A stretch of DNA of 64,000 bases. Source: Alcanivorax sp. 1008 (GTDB lineage Bacteria; Pseudomonadota; Gammaproteobacteria; Pseudomonadales; Alcanivoracaceae). Below the pieces are notes generated by a model that was given only the letters and a program-made list of their open reading frames with translations, did no database searches and was not told where the DNA came from. Below are positions 37,924 through 46,955 of this stretch, piece after piece. The position numbers and the translations under genes were made by a program. Location: positions 87,871-151,870 of the forward strand of contig NZ_JAFMPS010000008.1 of the NCBI RefSeq assembly GCF_020667895.1, in the 5' to 3' direction. Position 1 is the stretch's first letter. Each line of letters opens with the position of its first letter.

Positions 37924-40900
37924 TCATGGCAACAGCTTCATCTCCACGCGGCGGTTTTTTGCCCTGCCGTCCGCCGTACCATTGTCCGCAATGGGTTGTG
38001 CTTCGCCGTAACCTCGCACCTCAAGACGCTCTGCCGCAACGCCCTGCCCTACCAGGTAGGACTTGACGGATGCTGCACGTTTCTCGGAAAGCTTCTGGTT
38101 GAGCACATCGGAGCCCTGCGCATCGGTGTGAGCACCGATTTCCACCCGTGCTGAAGGGAAGGCATTCAGGCTTTTCACGACCTTCTGCAGAACAGGCAAC
38201 GAAGCCCCCTCCAGCTCCGCAGAGCCACTCGAGAAATAGACGCCGTCGAGCGTAATATCAAGAGCGGAACAGCCGTTTGCGTTCACGGCCATACCCACGG
38301 GTGTTCCGGGACATGCATCACGCTCGTCAGCAACGCCATCGCCATCCTCATCAGCAATCACAGGCAAAACGATTTGCTCAGGTTCTTCCTCCAACACCAC
38401 CGGCTCTGCAAGCTGTTCCTGTACTACGGGCGACGATGACTTTCCCCACGCCTTCAGAAGACTCAAGCCAATCACGTGTGCATCTCGGGCATGGCTCTGC
38501 GCAGACAGGCGCAACTGCCAGCGATCACGAAACTCATACTCCGCGCCGGCGCCAATGGCGAGCACCGCATCATAATCCTTGGTGGCATTAGCTCCCGTCG
38601 AGTTGTCAATGCTGCTGAGGCCCGCCTTGACGTACCACCTCAACGAATCCTGCCCCGCCCAGGATTGCTGAAACGGGTACCAGTTAGCCGCAACGCCAAA
38701 CACTCGATAGACAACATCCTCTTGCGCAGCAGTGAAACGGTCACGCAGTGTTGCCGCACCAAGGTCGGAATAGAAACCCTCCAGCGACACCTGGTCGAGC
38801 AAACGGTATCCGCCCAGCACCTCCCAGCCATGACTATTTTCATCGCCGACAGACCAGGAGGTGCCGCTGGTATCAGGCTCCAGCCAGCTACGCACCAGAC
38901 CAGCACCCGCGTAAAAACGCACAGGTTCCTGTGATGCCTGCGCTACCCAAGGCATCAGCACTACCACCATAACGCCAAGGCGGCGACGCAGTGGCAGCAG
39001 CAGGGCGATGAGTGCGAACAACCAGCCGCCAAATGCGCCAACACCGGATATTGCGGTACGAACTTTACCGACCTGCTGTCTCTGCATGTAGTCCGGTATG
39101 CCATCCTCGTTGCCGTCGGCACACGGTTGCGTCGGACATTCCTGTGCATCAGACAGACCATCTCCATCCGAGTCGCCGCTACCATCGTCCGTGCCCGCCA
39201 GATTATTGCTGTCTGCATCCAGGTAGTCCGGAATACCGTCACCATCGAGATCACCAGCACCCTCAGTCGAGGTCGGCAAACCATCGCCGTCATCATCCGT
39301 ATCGAGATAATTAGGCGTACCGTCTCCATCAGTATCATCGTTACGCGGATTACCATCGCCGTTGCTATCTTCCGATATCGTCGGCACGCCATCATTGTCG
39401 TCATCGTCGTCCAGATAATCGGCAATGCCATCGCCATCGGAATCACGACATGGAATACCGGTGGGGCACTCCAGCCCGTCTCCAACGCCATCACCGTCGC
39501 TGTCACCGGCAGACGGATCCAGGTGATCGGGAATACCGTCACCATCGCTGTCACCGGTACCCTCGACACTGGTATCGACACCATCGCCGTCGTCATCACC
39601 ATCCAGATAATTCAACGTGCCGTCCTGGTCAGTGTCATCCGTGAGCGGATCACCATTGCCATCCGGATCTTCATCGCGAGTGTTGATACCGTCGTTGTCA
39701 TCATCTTCGTCGAGGTAATCCGGCAGACCATCGCCATCGCTGTCGCGGCAGGGAATGCCGGTGGGGCATTCCACGCTATCGACAATACCGTCACCGTCAC
39801 TGTCGCCACCGCCGGGCGCACCGCTACTGTCACGATCCAGGTAATCCGGGATACCGTCGCCGTCGCTGTCGCCAGCGCCTTCGATCAGTGAATCCACGCC
39901 ATCACCGTCATCATCGGTGTCACGGTAGTTCGCTATGCCATCTCCGTCGCTGTCCTCATTGCGCGGGTCACCGTTGCCGTCCAGATCCTCATCCACGGTT
40001 AACACACCGTCACCGTCATCATCCGGGTCCATGAAATCAGGCACACCATTACCGTCCAGGTCCGGGCAAGGCACGCCAGTGGGACATTCGATACCGTCAC
40101 CAAGACCATCGCCATCACTGTCGCCAGCGGACGGATCCAGGTGATCCGGAATGCCATCACCGTCGCTATCCCCGGTGCCTTCCAGCACGGTGTCGACACC
40201 GTCACCGTCGTCATCACGGTCGAGGTAGTTCGGCGTGCCGTCGCCATCTATATCGTCATTGGCGGCGTCACCATCTTCATTGATGTCCTCGTCGATGGTC
40301 AGCACGCCATCGTTGTCATCGTCGTCATCCATGTAATCCGGGATGCCGTCGCCGTCACTGTCGCGGCAAGGAATGCCGGCGGGACACTCGAAGGTATCGC
40401 TGAGGCCATCACCGTCGCTATCACCGCTGCCGTCGATAGCGCCGCTGTTGTCGCGATCCAGATAGTCCGGAATGCCATCGCCATCGCTGTCGCCGGTGCC
40501 TTCCAGATCGGAATTAATGCCGTCACCGTCATCATCACGATCCAGATAATTCGGTGTGCCATCCCCGTCGGTGTCGTCATTGGCTGGATCACCGTCGTTG
40601 TCAACGTCCTCATCGCGCGTCGGGATATTGTCGTTGTCGTCATCCGGATCATTGAAGTCCGGCAGGCCATCGTCATCGCTGTCTTCACAGCGCCCCCCTG
40701 CCAGACATTCACGATCGTCGCCGATGCCATCGCCATCTGTATCACCAACACCTGGCAGAGCGTCGTTCGGATCCAGATATGCCGGAATACCATCTCCATC
40801 CAAATCCGGTCCCGGCGAAGTTGACGGATTACCGTCGCCATCGACGTCTGCATCCTCATTAATCGTCAGCAAGCCATCGTTATCGTCATCCGGATCGCGG

Positions 40901-43900
40901 TAATCCGGCACGCCGTCACCGTCGCTGTCGCGTGTCTCACCTTCCACATCAGAGGGGATGCCGTCGTTATCATCATCGTCATCCATGTAATCGGGCACGC
41001 CGTCATTGTCAGAGTCCCGGCACGGCAGGCCTGTTGGACACTCCACAGTATCGGGAATGCCGTCACCGTCACTGTCGTTGGTACCGTCACTGGAGTCGTC
41101 ATCGCCGTCGAGGAAGTCCGGGATGCCGTCACCGTCGGAGTCATCATTGAACGGATTGCCGTCGTTGTTGATGTCCTCTTCGTCGGTGGTCTTGCCGTCA
41201 CCGTCGTCATCGTCATCCAGATAGTTCGGGATGCCGTCACCATCCAGATCATCGTTGGTCGGATCACCGTCACCATCGAGGTCTTCGTCGTCATTGCTGA
41301 GGCCATCGTTGTCGGCATCGGCCGGGGTAAAGGTGACCGCCTGCTGACCCACGGCTTCGCCACCCGTCGTGACCACCACAAGACCTGCACCACTGACCAA
41401 CGGCGCCGTCAGGGTGGCGGTGTACGTGCCATCGCCATTGTCAGTGACTGCACTCACGGTACCCAGGGTGGGCGACACCACGAGCACCAGCCCGGCCTGC
41501 GGCTGATTCAGAGTGTCGCGCACCGACACACTGACCGTTGCCGTGGCCATACCGTCAGCCGCCAGAGAGCCCGGTAACACCGTGACCGCAGAGTTCGGCT
41601 CGCTGATCTGGATATCAATCGTGACGCCCTGCGCGGCGGCACTGCTGTTGCCCGCGCTGTCTTCCGAAACCAGCGCAACACTCAGCACCCCTTCGCCAAC
41701 TGGCTGCGTGGCAGTCACACTCCAGACACCCGATCCGTCAGCGACCGTTTGCAGGACTTCGCCGCTACCCAGTGTCACGGTGACAGCTGAGTTCGCCTCG
41801 GCGGTACCCGTCAGGGTTGGCGTGTTGTCTTCCAGAGTCTGGCCGTTCTGGTCCAGCGTCGGGGCAACCGGTGCTGCAGTATCAATCTTCACAGCAAACT
41901 GCGCTGACAGCGGGCTGTCATTACCAGCAGTATCTGTCGCACGCGCCGTCAGCGCATAGTCGCCATCCGCCAGAGCCGTCGCACTGTAATCAAACACCCA
42001 GTTGCCGCCAGCATCTGCTGTCGTGCTGCCAAGACTGGCACCACCAAGCAACACCTCCACGGCGGTACCGGCTTCAGCAACACCGCCAATTACCAGTGTA
42101 TTGTCACGGGTGACGCCGTCCGTTGCCGATGCGCCAGTGTCATCAGTGATTGTCGCCACCTGGGGCGCAACAGGCGCGCTCAGGTCAATCACGACTGCGA
42201 GTGCAGCAGAACTCACGCCGGTATTACCCGCCGCATCCGTGGCAATGGCTGTCAAGGCGTATGAACCCTCAGACAGGGATGTTCCCGTCAGGTCCAGTGT
42301 CCAGTCGCCAGAGCCATCCGCAGTAACGACACCAACAGATACCGCATCCAGGAAAACTTCCACGGAAGCGCCAGCCTCCGCACTTCCCGTAACCACCAAC
42401 GTATTGTCAGCGGTGATGCCATCCAGTGCCGACGCACCGGTATCGTCGCTGATCGCACTAACGGATGGTGCTGCTGGCGCCTGAGTGTCGACGCGCAGAG
42501 AAAATGCCGGACTGAGCGGCGAGGTATTGCCCGCGCTGTCGCTGGCGATTGCCGTCAGTGCGTAACTGCCATCAGGCAAAGCCGTCGCGGAATAGTCCAG
42601 CGTCCACAGACCCAGCGGTGAAACCACTGCTGTGCCAATTGTTACACCGTTACGGAAGACCTCAACGGTGCTGCCTGGCTCGCCGCTACCCGATACCAGC
42701 AAGGTATTGTCCCGCGTGATGCCATCAGCCCCGTCAGTGCCGGTATCGACACTAACGGCATCAAGGCTCGGCGTGGCCGGCGGCGTACTGTCGTAACTGC
42801 CAGCGGCCTGGGTGGCGCCAACATTTCCGTTACCAACGTCATCAATCGCAACCGCCGCGCCAACATCAAGGGTGTACGGACCATCAGCCGTTGGTGTTAC
42901 CAGCACCGTGTAAGTGTCGCCATCAACCGCAGTGAACGCCGACAGTGTCGCGTTACCGGCACTGATATCACCGATCACAAATCCGCTGACCGCTTCGCTG
43001 AACTGGATCGTGGCTGTAAAGGCTGCGTTGGTCTCCGCCGGCACATTCAGGATCGCTACCGTCGGCGCAGTGACGTCGTAGGTGCCACTAGCCTGCGCAG
43101 AAGCCTGGTTACCATTGCCTGCCAGATCCGTTGCTACAGCCGCTCCCACATCCAGCGTAAAGGGACCATCCGCAGACGGCGTCACCAGCACCGTATAGGT
43201 ATCACCATCAATCGCGGCGAAACCGGACAGCGATGCATTCCCGACGGCAATATCGCCAACCGCAAAGCCTGTCACCGATTCGCTGAACTGGATGGTGGCA
43301 GTGAACGCTGTGTTGGTATCGGCCGGCACGTTGAGTATCGTCACTGTCGGAGCAGAGGCATCGTAGTTCCCTGTCGCCTGCGAGGCCGCAGCGCTGGGAT
43401 TGCCTGCCGCATCCTGAGCAACAGCGGCAATCACATCCAGAGTAAAGGCCCCTTCAGCGGTCGGTGTAACGAGTACCGTATAGGTATCACCATCCACAGC
43501 GGTGAACGCCGACAGTGATGCGTTGCCGGCAGTAATATCGCCGGCAGCAAATCCGGTCACCGCTTCACTGAACTGAATCGTGGCGGTAAACGGCACATTG
43601 GTGTCGGACGGTACCCCCTGGATAACGACGGTCGGCGCGGACACATCATAGTTACCCACGGCCTGAGCGGCGGCGGTGTTGCCGTTGCCGGCACCATCGG
43701 TTGCCACCGAGGAGCCAACATCCAGCGTAAAGCTGCCTTCGGCAGTCGGCGTCACCTGGACGGTATAGGTATCGCCGTCAATAGCCGTAAAGGCAGAGAG
43801 CGACGCATTGCTGACAGCAATGTCGCCAACAACAAATCCCGAGACCGCTTCGCTGAACTGGATCGTTGCAGTAAAGGCCGCGTTGCTGTCAGACGGCACA

Positions 43901-46692
43901 TTCTGGATCACCACCGTGGGGGCGGTACCGTCGTAACTGCCACTCGCTTGTGTCGCAACGAGATTACCGTTACCGGCCACATCCGTGGCAACGGCAGCGG
44001 CCACATCAAGGGTAAAGGTGCCGTCGACGCCCGGCGTCACCAGTACGGTGTACGTGTCACCATCTACGGCGGAGAACGCAGAAAGGGTTGCATTACCGGC
44101 GGTTATGTCGCCAATGGTGAAACCACTCACTGCTTCGCTGAACTGCAGCGTTGCGGTGAATGCCGCATTGGCATTTGCAGGCACATTCTGGATAGCCACG
44201 GCAGGCGCAGTACTATCGAAGCTTCCGCTTGCCTGGGTCGCGGCCAGATTGCCATTGCCGGCAGCGTCGGTTGCCACCGCCGCCCCCACATCAAGGGTGA
44301 AGCTGCCATCTGCTGTCGGTGTCACCAGCACCGTATAGGTATCACCATCAACGGCAGAAAACGCCGACAAGGTCGCGTTGCCGGCACTGAGATCACCGAG
44401 GGTGAAACCACTGACTGCTTCACTGAACTGGATGGTGGCAGTGAACGCTGCATTGGTGCTGGCGGGGATGTTCTGGATCACAACCGTTGGCGCAGTAGCA
44501 TCATAAGTACCGGCTGCCTGAACAGCCGCCGTATTACCATTCCCGGCAGCATCTGTTGCAGCGGCCGCACCGACATCCAGACTAACCGCACCGTCTGCCG
44601 TCGGCGTGACCAGCACTGTATAAGTATCCGCATCCACGCTGGTGAAGTCCGACAGCGTGGCATTGCCCGCAAGCAAGTCACCGACAGCAAACCCACTGAC
44701 CGGCTCGCTGAACTGCAGCGTGGCGGTGAACGAAGTATTGGTGCTGGCCGGCACGTTCTGAATCACGACCAGCGGTGGCGTCACGTCGAAGCTGCCGGTG
44801 GCCTGTGTTGCTGCCGTATTGGCATTGGCGGCAGCATCTATCGCTACGCCGGCGTTTATATCAAGACTGAAGCTGCCCTCCGCAGAAGGCGTCACCAGCA
44901 CTGTGTAAGTATCGCCATCTACAGCAGAAAACGCTGACAGGGTGGCATTGCTCGAAGTGATATCGCCAATCACGAAACCCGTGACCGGCTCGCTGAACTG
45001 TATCGTCGCAGTGAAAGAGCCGTTAATACTTGCTGGCACCCCCTGCACGGCGACCGTCGGGGAGCTGTTGTCGAGCGTGTAGGTCTGGTTTGTACCCGCC
45101 ACCAGCGAAGCGAGCGTGTTGCCCTCAGCGTCCACGATATTCGCGCCACCAGTCAGCGCCAGACTGACCACGCCGTCATGGTTGCTGATGCCATTAACCG
45201 TGACATCGAAGGTCGTTTCACTAACAACACTCAACCCCTGCACCGAAGCACCGCCTCCGGTTGCAACAAAGTCACTGGCATCAACATTGAATACTGGCTC
45301 GCTGAAGGTGACACGGAACGTCACGGAGTCTGCTGCGGTGACTTCTGTGGTCGGTGTTTGACGCAAGATGCTCACTGCCGACGGCGACTGGCCATCGGAA
45401 ATGATCACCCGATAATCTTCAACTTCGCCACTTGCCAGGGGGCCCGCAAATACCGATGCGCCCAGACCACTGTTGGCAATACGCAAACGCATGTACGACA
45501 CGCCGCTGCTGGCGATGTCTGGGCCGCTGCCACCGATATTGCTCCAGGAAAGGGTAATCGGCACCTCGTAGCTACCGGCTGGCACATTCACCGGCGCCGA
45601 TGCCTCATCCGCCTGGAACTGACCATCGCGGTCAAAATCCACCCAGCCATACACTGTTGACGACAGCGCATTGATCGACGTTGCCGTGGTATTGACGCTG
45701 AATGTTGCCGAGGAAGAGGAAATCGTCGGTGCACTTGCCAGTGCATTGTCCTGGTCATCACTGGCCAGCCCCGGCGCATCATCAATGCCGTCACCAAAGC
45801 CGTCGGTATCACCGTTCACGGCCCCGGCACCAAGACGCACACCCTCAACGATGGTATGCCGCGCCCCGCCGGAAGCAGCCAATGTCGCATAGCTATCCGG
45901 CGCATCGCCGAAATCATTTGCCGGTTCCGAACGCATGCTTTGCGCACGGAACAGAATCCAGGAGTTCAGCCGGTTATCAAAAACGTCTGCCGTACCTACC
46001 GTGACGGTGGCCGGCAAGCCGGGGATGACCGGCACACGACAACTCAGGCGACGGGTGAAACCATCCATCGCCGTATCAAACACCACCCCGCCGTCATTCG
46101 GGTCATTGTTCAGGAACAGGCCAGCGTTATTGACACTGCTCGGATTGATATTGTTGATGCGTACTTCGTCACCGGCGGGTGTCAGCGCACAGTTGGTGCC
46201 ATTGACCATGATGCGGGCAACGTCGTTGAACGAGTCGCCGACATACTCGGTGTATTCATCTGAACCAAAGACAAAATCAAGCAGCAGTACATCGAACGTC
46301 GGCACAGCCGTGAAGCTCAGCTTGCTCCGGTCGTAAACGCCATTACCAAGATCCGGGTCGTTCACCGAGAATATACTGATCCGATTACTGGTGTTGTCGG
46401 CAGTATTGGGTCCAATCACAGAAACGACGTTGCCGGAGCTGAGGATCACTCCTTCGTCAAAGTCGTTGCCAAGCAGAAAGGCAAACCCGGAGAACTGCCC
46501 TGCTTGCGCGTCGGTGCCGGTAAAGCTGGGGGCCGAAACTGACAACCCGGGACCCGCGAGCAGGTTAATCATGGTGGTGTCTGTCACGGAGGCATCGCTC
46601 CGTGGGGTCACCGTCTCGGCCTGGATACCGGCACTGGCCAGCAGGCCAAGAACATAACCAATGAGACGACGCCGTGTCTGGCTGCTTTCCAT
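37924..46692 (-). CDS. Giant multidomain surface protein: anchor-L / GEVED / Ig repeats / calcium repeats / OmpA
   Basis: One uninterrupted 2,922-residue frame. Domain order: signal peptide 1-25; choice-of-anchor L domain about 38-250 (LLDFVFGSDEYTEYVGDSFN); GEVED domain about 259-430 (NDFGDAPDSY to SGEVEDYRVI); one Ig-like domain 431-543; eight 95-residue Ig-like repeats 545-1304; three Bap-type Ig repeats plus a partial one to about 1690; a Big_1-like domain to 1785; Asp/Gly-rich calcium-binding repeats about 1790-2540; a GlyGly-CTERM-like helix 2549-2571; a signal-peptide-like segment 2572-2586; a beta-barrel region to about 2740; one more calcium repeat; and an OmpA_C peptidoglycan-binding domain (IGAHTDAQGSDVLNQKLSEK, DGRAKNRRVEM). 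The start at 46692 has GGGGA upstream; an ATG at 46779 adds 29 unlikely residues. It is probably an outer-membrane-anchored adhesin or matrix protein; this role is inferred. Confidence 0.9.
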   Translation of the reverse strand: MESSQTRRRLIGYVLGLLASAGIQAETVTPRSDASVTDTTMINLLAGPGLSVSAPSFTGTDAQAGQFSGFAFLLGNDFDEGVILSSGNVVSVIGPNTADNTSNRISIFSVNDPDLGNGVYDRSKLSFTAVPTFDVLLLDFVFGSDEYTEYVGDSFNDVARIMVNGTNCALTPAGDEVRINNINPSSVNNAGLFLNNDPNDGGVVFDTAMDGFTRRLSCRVPVIPGLPATVTVGTADVFDNRLNSWILFRAQSMRSEPANDFGDAPDSYATLAASGGARHTIVEGVRLGAGAVNGDTDGFGDGIDDAPGLASDDQDNALASAPTISSSSATFSVNTTATSINALSSTVYGWVDFDRDGQFQADEASAPVNVPAGSYEVPITLSWSNIGGSGPDIASSGVSYMRLRIANSGLGASVFAGPLASGEVEDYRVIISDGQSPSAVSILRQTPTTEVTAADSVTFRVTFSEPVFNVDASDFVATGGGASVQGLSVVSETTFDVTVNGISNHDGVVSLALTGGANIVDAEGNTLASLVAGTNQTYTLDNSSPTVAVQGVPASINGSFTATIQFSEPVTGFVIGDITSSNATLSAFSAVDGDTYTVLVTPSAEGSFSLDINAGVAIDAAANANTAATQATGSFDVTPPLVVIQNVPASTNTSFTATLQFSEPVSGFAVGDLLAGNATLSDFTSVDADTYTVLVTPTADGAVSLDVGAAAATDAAGNGNTAAVQAAGTYDATAPTVVIQNIPASTNAAFTATIQFSEAVSGFTLGDLSAGNATLSAFSAVDGDTYTVLVTPTADGSFTLDVGAAVATDAAGNGNLAATQASGSFDSTAPAVAIQNVPANANAAFTATLQFSEAVSGFTIGDITAGNATLSAFSAVDGDTYTVLVTPGVDGTFTLDVAAAVATDVAGNGNLVATQASGSYDGTAPTVVIQNVPSDSNAAFTATIQFSEAVSGFVVGDIAVSNASLSAFTAIDGDTYTVQVTPTAEGSFTLDVGSSVATDGAGNGNTAAAQAVGNYDVSAPTVVIQGVPSDTNVPFTATIQFSEAVTGFAAGDITAGNASLSAFTAVDGDTYTVLVTPTAEGAFTLDVIAAVAQDAAGNPSAAASQATGNYDASAPTVTILNVPADTNTAFTATIQFSESVTGFAVGDIAVGNASLSGFAAIDGDTYTVLVTPSADGPFTLDVGAAVATDLAGNGNQASAQASGTYDVTAPTVAILNVPAETNAAFTATIQFSEAVSGFVIGDISAGNATLSAFTAVDGDTYTVLVTPTADGPYTLDVGAAVAIDDVGNGNVGATQAAGSYDSTPPATPSLDAVSVDTGTDGADGITRDNTLLVSGSGEPGSTVEVFRNGVTIGTAVVSPLGLWTLDYSATALPDGSYALTAIASDSAGNTSPLSPAFSLRVDTQAPAAPSVSAISDDTGASALDGITADNTLVVTGSAEAGASVEVFLDAVSVGVVTADGSGDWTLDLTGTSLSEGSYALTAIATDAAGNTGVSSAALAVVIDLSAPVAPQVATITDDTGASATDGVTRDNTLVIGGVAEAGTAVEVLLGGASLGSTTADAGGNWVFDYSATALADGDYALTARATDTAGNDSPLSAQFAVKIDTAAPVAPTLDQNGQTLEDNTPTLTGTAEANSAVTVTLGSGEVLQTVADGSGVWSVTATQPVGEGVLSVALVSEDSAGNSSAAAQGVTIDIQISEPNSAVTVLPGSLAADGMATATVSVSVRDTLNQPQAGLVLVVSPTLGTVSAVTDNGDGTYTATLTAPLVSGAGLVVVTTGGEAVGQQAVTFTPADADNDGLSNDDEDLDGDGDPTNDDLDGDGIPNYLDDDDDGDGKTTDEEDINNDGNPFNDDSDGDGIPDFLDGDDDSSDGTNDSDGDGIPDTVECPTGLPCRDSDNDGVPDYMDDDDDNDGIPSDVEGETRDSDGDGVPDYRDPDDDNDGLLTINEDADVDGDGNPSTSPGPDLDGDGIPAYLDPNDALPGVGDTDGDGIGDDRECLAGGRCEDSDDDGLPDFNDPDDDNDNIPTRDEDVDNDGDPANDDTDGDGTPNYLDRDDDGDGINSDLEGTGDSDGDGIPDYLDRDNSGAIDGSGDSDGDGLSDTFECPAGIPCRDSDGDGIPDYMDDDDDNDGVLTIDEDINEDGDAANDDIDGDGTPNYLDRDDDGDGVDTVLEGTGDSDGDGIPDHLDPSAGDSDGDGLGDGIECPTGVPCPDLDGNGVPDFMDPDDDGDGVLTVDEDLDGNGDPRNEDSDGDGIANYRDTDDDGDGVDSLIEGAGDSDGDGIPDYLDRDSSGAPGGGDSDGDGIVDSVECPTGIPCRDSDGDGLPDYLDEDDDNDGINTRDEDPDGNGDPLTDDTDQDGTLNYLDGDDDGDGVDTSVEGTGDSDGDGIPDHLDPSAGDSDGDGVGDGLECPTGIPCRDSDGDGIADYLDDDDDNDGVPTISEDSNGDGNPRNDDTDGDGTPNYLDTDDDGDGLPTSTEGAGDLDGDGIPDYLDADSNNLAGTDDGSGDSDGDGLSDAQECPTQPCADGNEDGIPDYMQRQQVGKVRTAISGVGAFGGWLFALIALLLPLRRRLGVMVVVLMPWVAQASQEPVRFYAGAGLVRSWLEPDTSGTSWSVGDENSHGWEVLGGYRLLDQVSLEGFYSDLGAATLRDRFTAAQEDVVYRVFGVAANWYPFQQSWAGQDSLRWYVKAGLSSIDNSTGANATKDYDAVLAIGAGAEYEFRDRWQLRLSAQSHARDAHVIGLSLLKAWGKSSSPVVQEQLAEPVVLEEEPEQIVLPVIADEDGDGVADERDACPGTPVGMAVNANGCSALDITLDGVYFSSGSAELEGASLPVLQKVVKSLNAFPSARVEIGAHTDAQGSDVLNQKLSEKRAASVKSYLVGQGVAAERLEVRGYGEAQPIADNGTADGRAKNRRVEMKLLP
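38980..39048 (-). other. Internal GlyGly-CTERM-like sorting helix at a fusion junction
   Basis: Residues 2549-2571 of the giant protein read SGVGAFGG, WLFALIALLLPL, then RRR: a glycine motif, hydrophobic helix and arginine cluster as in C-terminal GlyGly-CTERM sorting signals. Here it is internal. It is followed by LGVMVVVLMPWVAQASQ, which resembles a signal peptide with an AQA cleavage site, and then by a beta-barrel/OmpA protein. No stop codon or clear ribosome site separates them. Confidence 0.7.
39075..41325 (-). repeat. Array of Asp-rich calcium-binding (thrombospondin type 3-like) repeats
   Basis: About 750 residues made of DSDGDGIPDYLD-type units, encoded by GAT/GAC-GGC-rich DNA. A longer unit of roughly 95-110 residues recurs seven times, each starting with a cysteine pair of the form ECPTGIPCRDSDGDG. 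The other strand contains long spurious open frames because of the codon pattern. Confidence 0.85.
41620..42780 (-). repeat. Bap-type Ig-like repeats
   Basis: Three repeats of about 100 residues with the pattern DDTGASxxDGITxDNTL, SAEAGAxVEVFL and SYALTAIATDAAGNT, followed by a shorter diverged fourth copy. These are the Ig-like modules common in large bacterial adhesins. Confidence 0.8.
42781..45060 (-). repeat. Eight tandem 285-base (95-residue) Ig-like repeats
   Basis: Eight in-register copies, each opening PTVxIQNVPAxTN, then FTATIQFSEAVSGF, GNATLSAF, DGDTYTVLVTPTADG and LDVGAAVATDAAGNGN. The two copies counted in full are both exactly 95 residues, and the total span fits eight equal units with no indel. 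High similarity makes the region prone to recombination and to assembly collapse. Confidence 0.9.
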
Positions 46693-46760
46693 CTTGATCC
46701 CCGGGGTATTTCGCTCAGAATGCAGGCAAGTCTTTTGTCGTAGATTTGCCGATTGAGCGA

Positions 46761-46766
46761 ATTTTA
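46761..46766 (-). promoter_or_regulatory. -10 element of the giant gene
   Basis: TAAAAT on the minus strand (five of six). No good -35 is present at 17 bases; that position overlaps the CRP/Vfr-like site, as in a class II activated promoter. The leader would be about 60 bases. Confidence 0.5.
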
Positions 46767-46781
46767 GCCGGGCCATCAAGG

Positions 46782-46803
46782 AAATGTGATTTCTATCACG
46801 ATT
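46782..46803. promoter_or_regulatory. CRP/Vfr-like binding site upstream of the giant gene
   Basis: AAATGTGAT, a four-base spacer, ATCACGATT. It matches 16 of the 18 defined positions of the 22-base CRP consensus. Its centre is about 39-41 bases upstream of the start point predicted from the -10 at 46766-46761, the class II activator position. Confidence 0.7.
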
Positions 46804-46955
46804 TTTTACCCTGGATATCGGGGATAGAGCTGTACTTGCGGGAAGGGGATTTGCCTATCTATCTGTTTCTAAAATATTTCTGATATGTAAGGCAATAACC
46901 GGGCGTGCTGCAAGCCTGAGACCTTCATGAGACCTTTCTCACACTACCTTCACCT

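Noticed and set aside
38940..38975. Independent internal start for the OmpA part of the giant gene
   Set aside because: Internal ATGs are present at the signal-peptide-like segment but no Shine-Dalgarno sequence precedes them and the frame is continuous, so I keep one CDS.
39127..40824. Plus-strand frames of 227-254 codons opposite the calcium repeats
   Set aside because: They are Val/Ile/Thr-rich low-complexity translations of the antisense of GAT-GGC repeats, with no start signal and no family.
43948..44937. Plus-strand open frame of 329 codons opposite the Ig repeats
   Set aside because: It mirrors the repeat pattern of the real minus-strand gene, has no ribosome site or recognisable domain, and arises from the codon bias of the repeats.
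39075..45060. Regularly spaced repeats that could suggest a CRISPR array or satellite
   Set aside because: The periods are 285 bases or about 300 bases, always in frame, and encode protein domains; there are no unique spacers between identical short repeats and no cas genes.
46693..46955. Possible TPP riboswitch or attachment site near the NMT1-type sensor
   Set aside because: I looked for thi-box sequence and direct repeats and saw none; the only clear signals are the CRP-like site and the -10.
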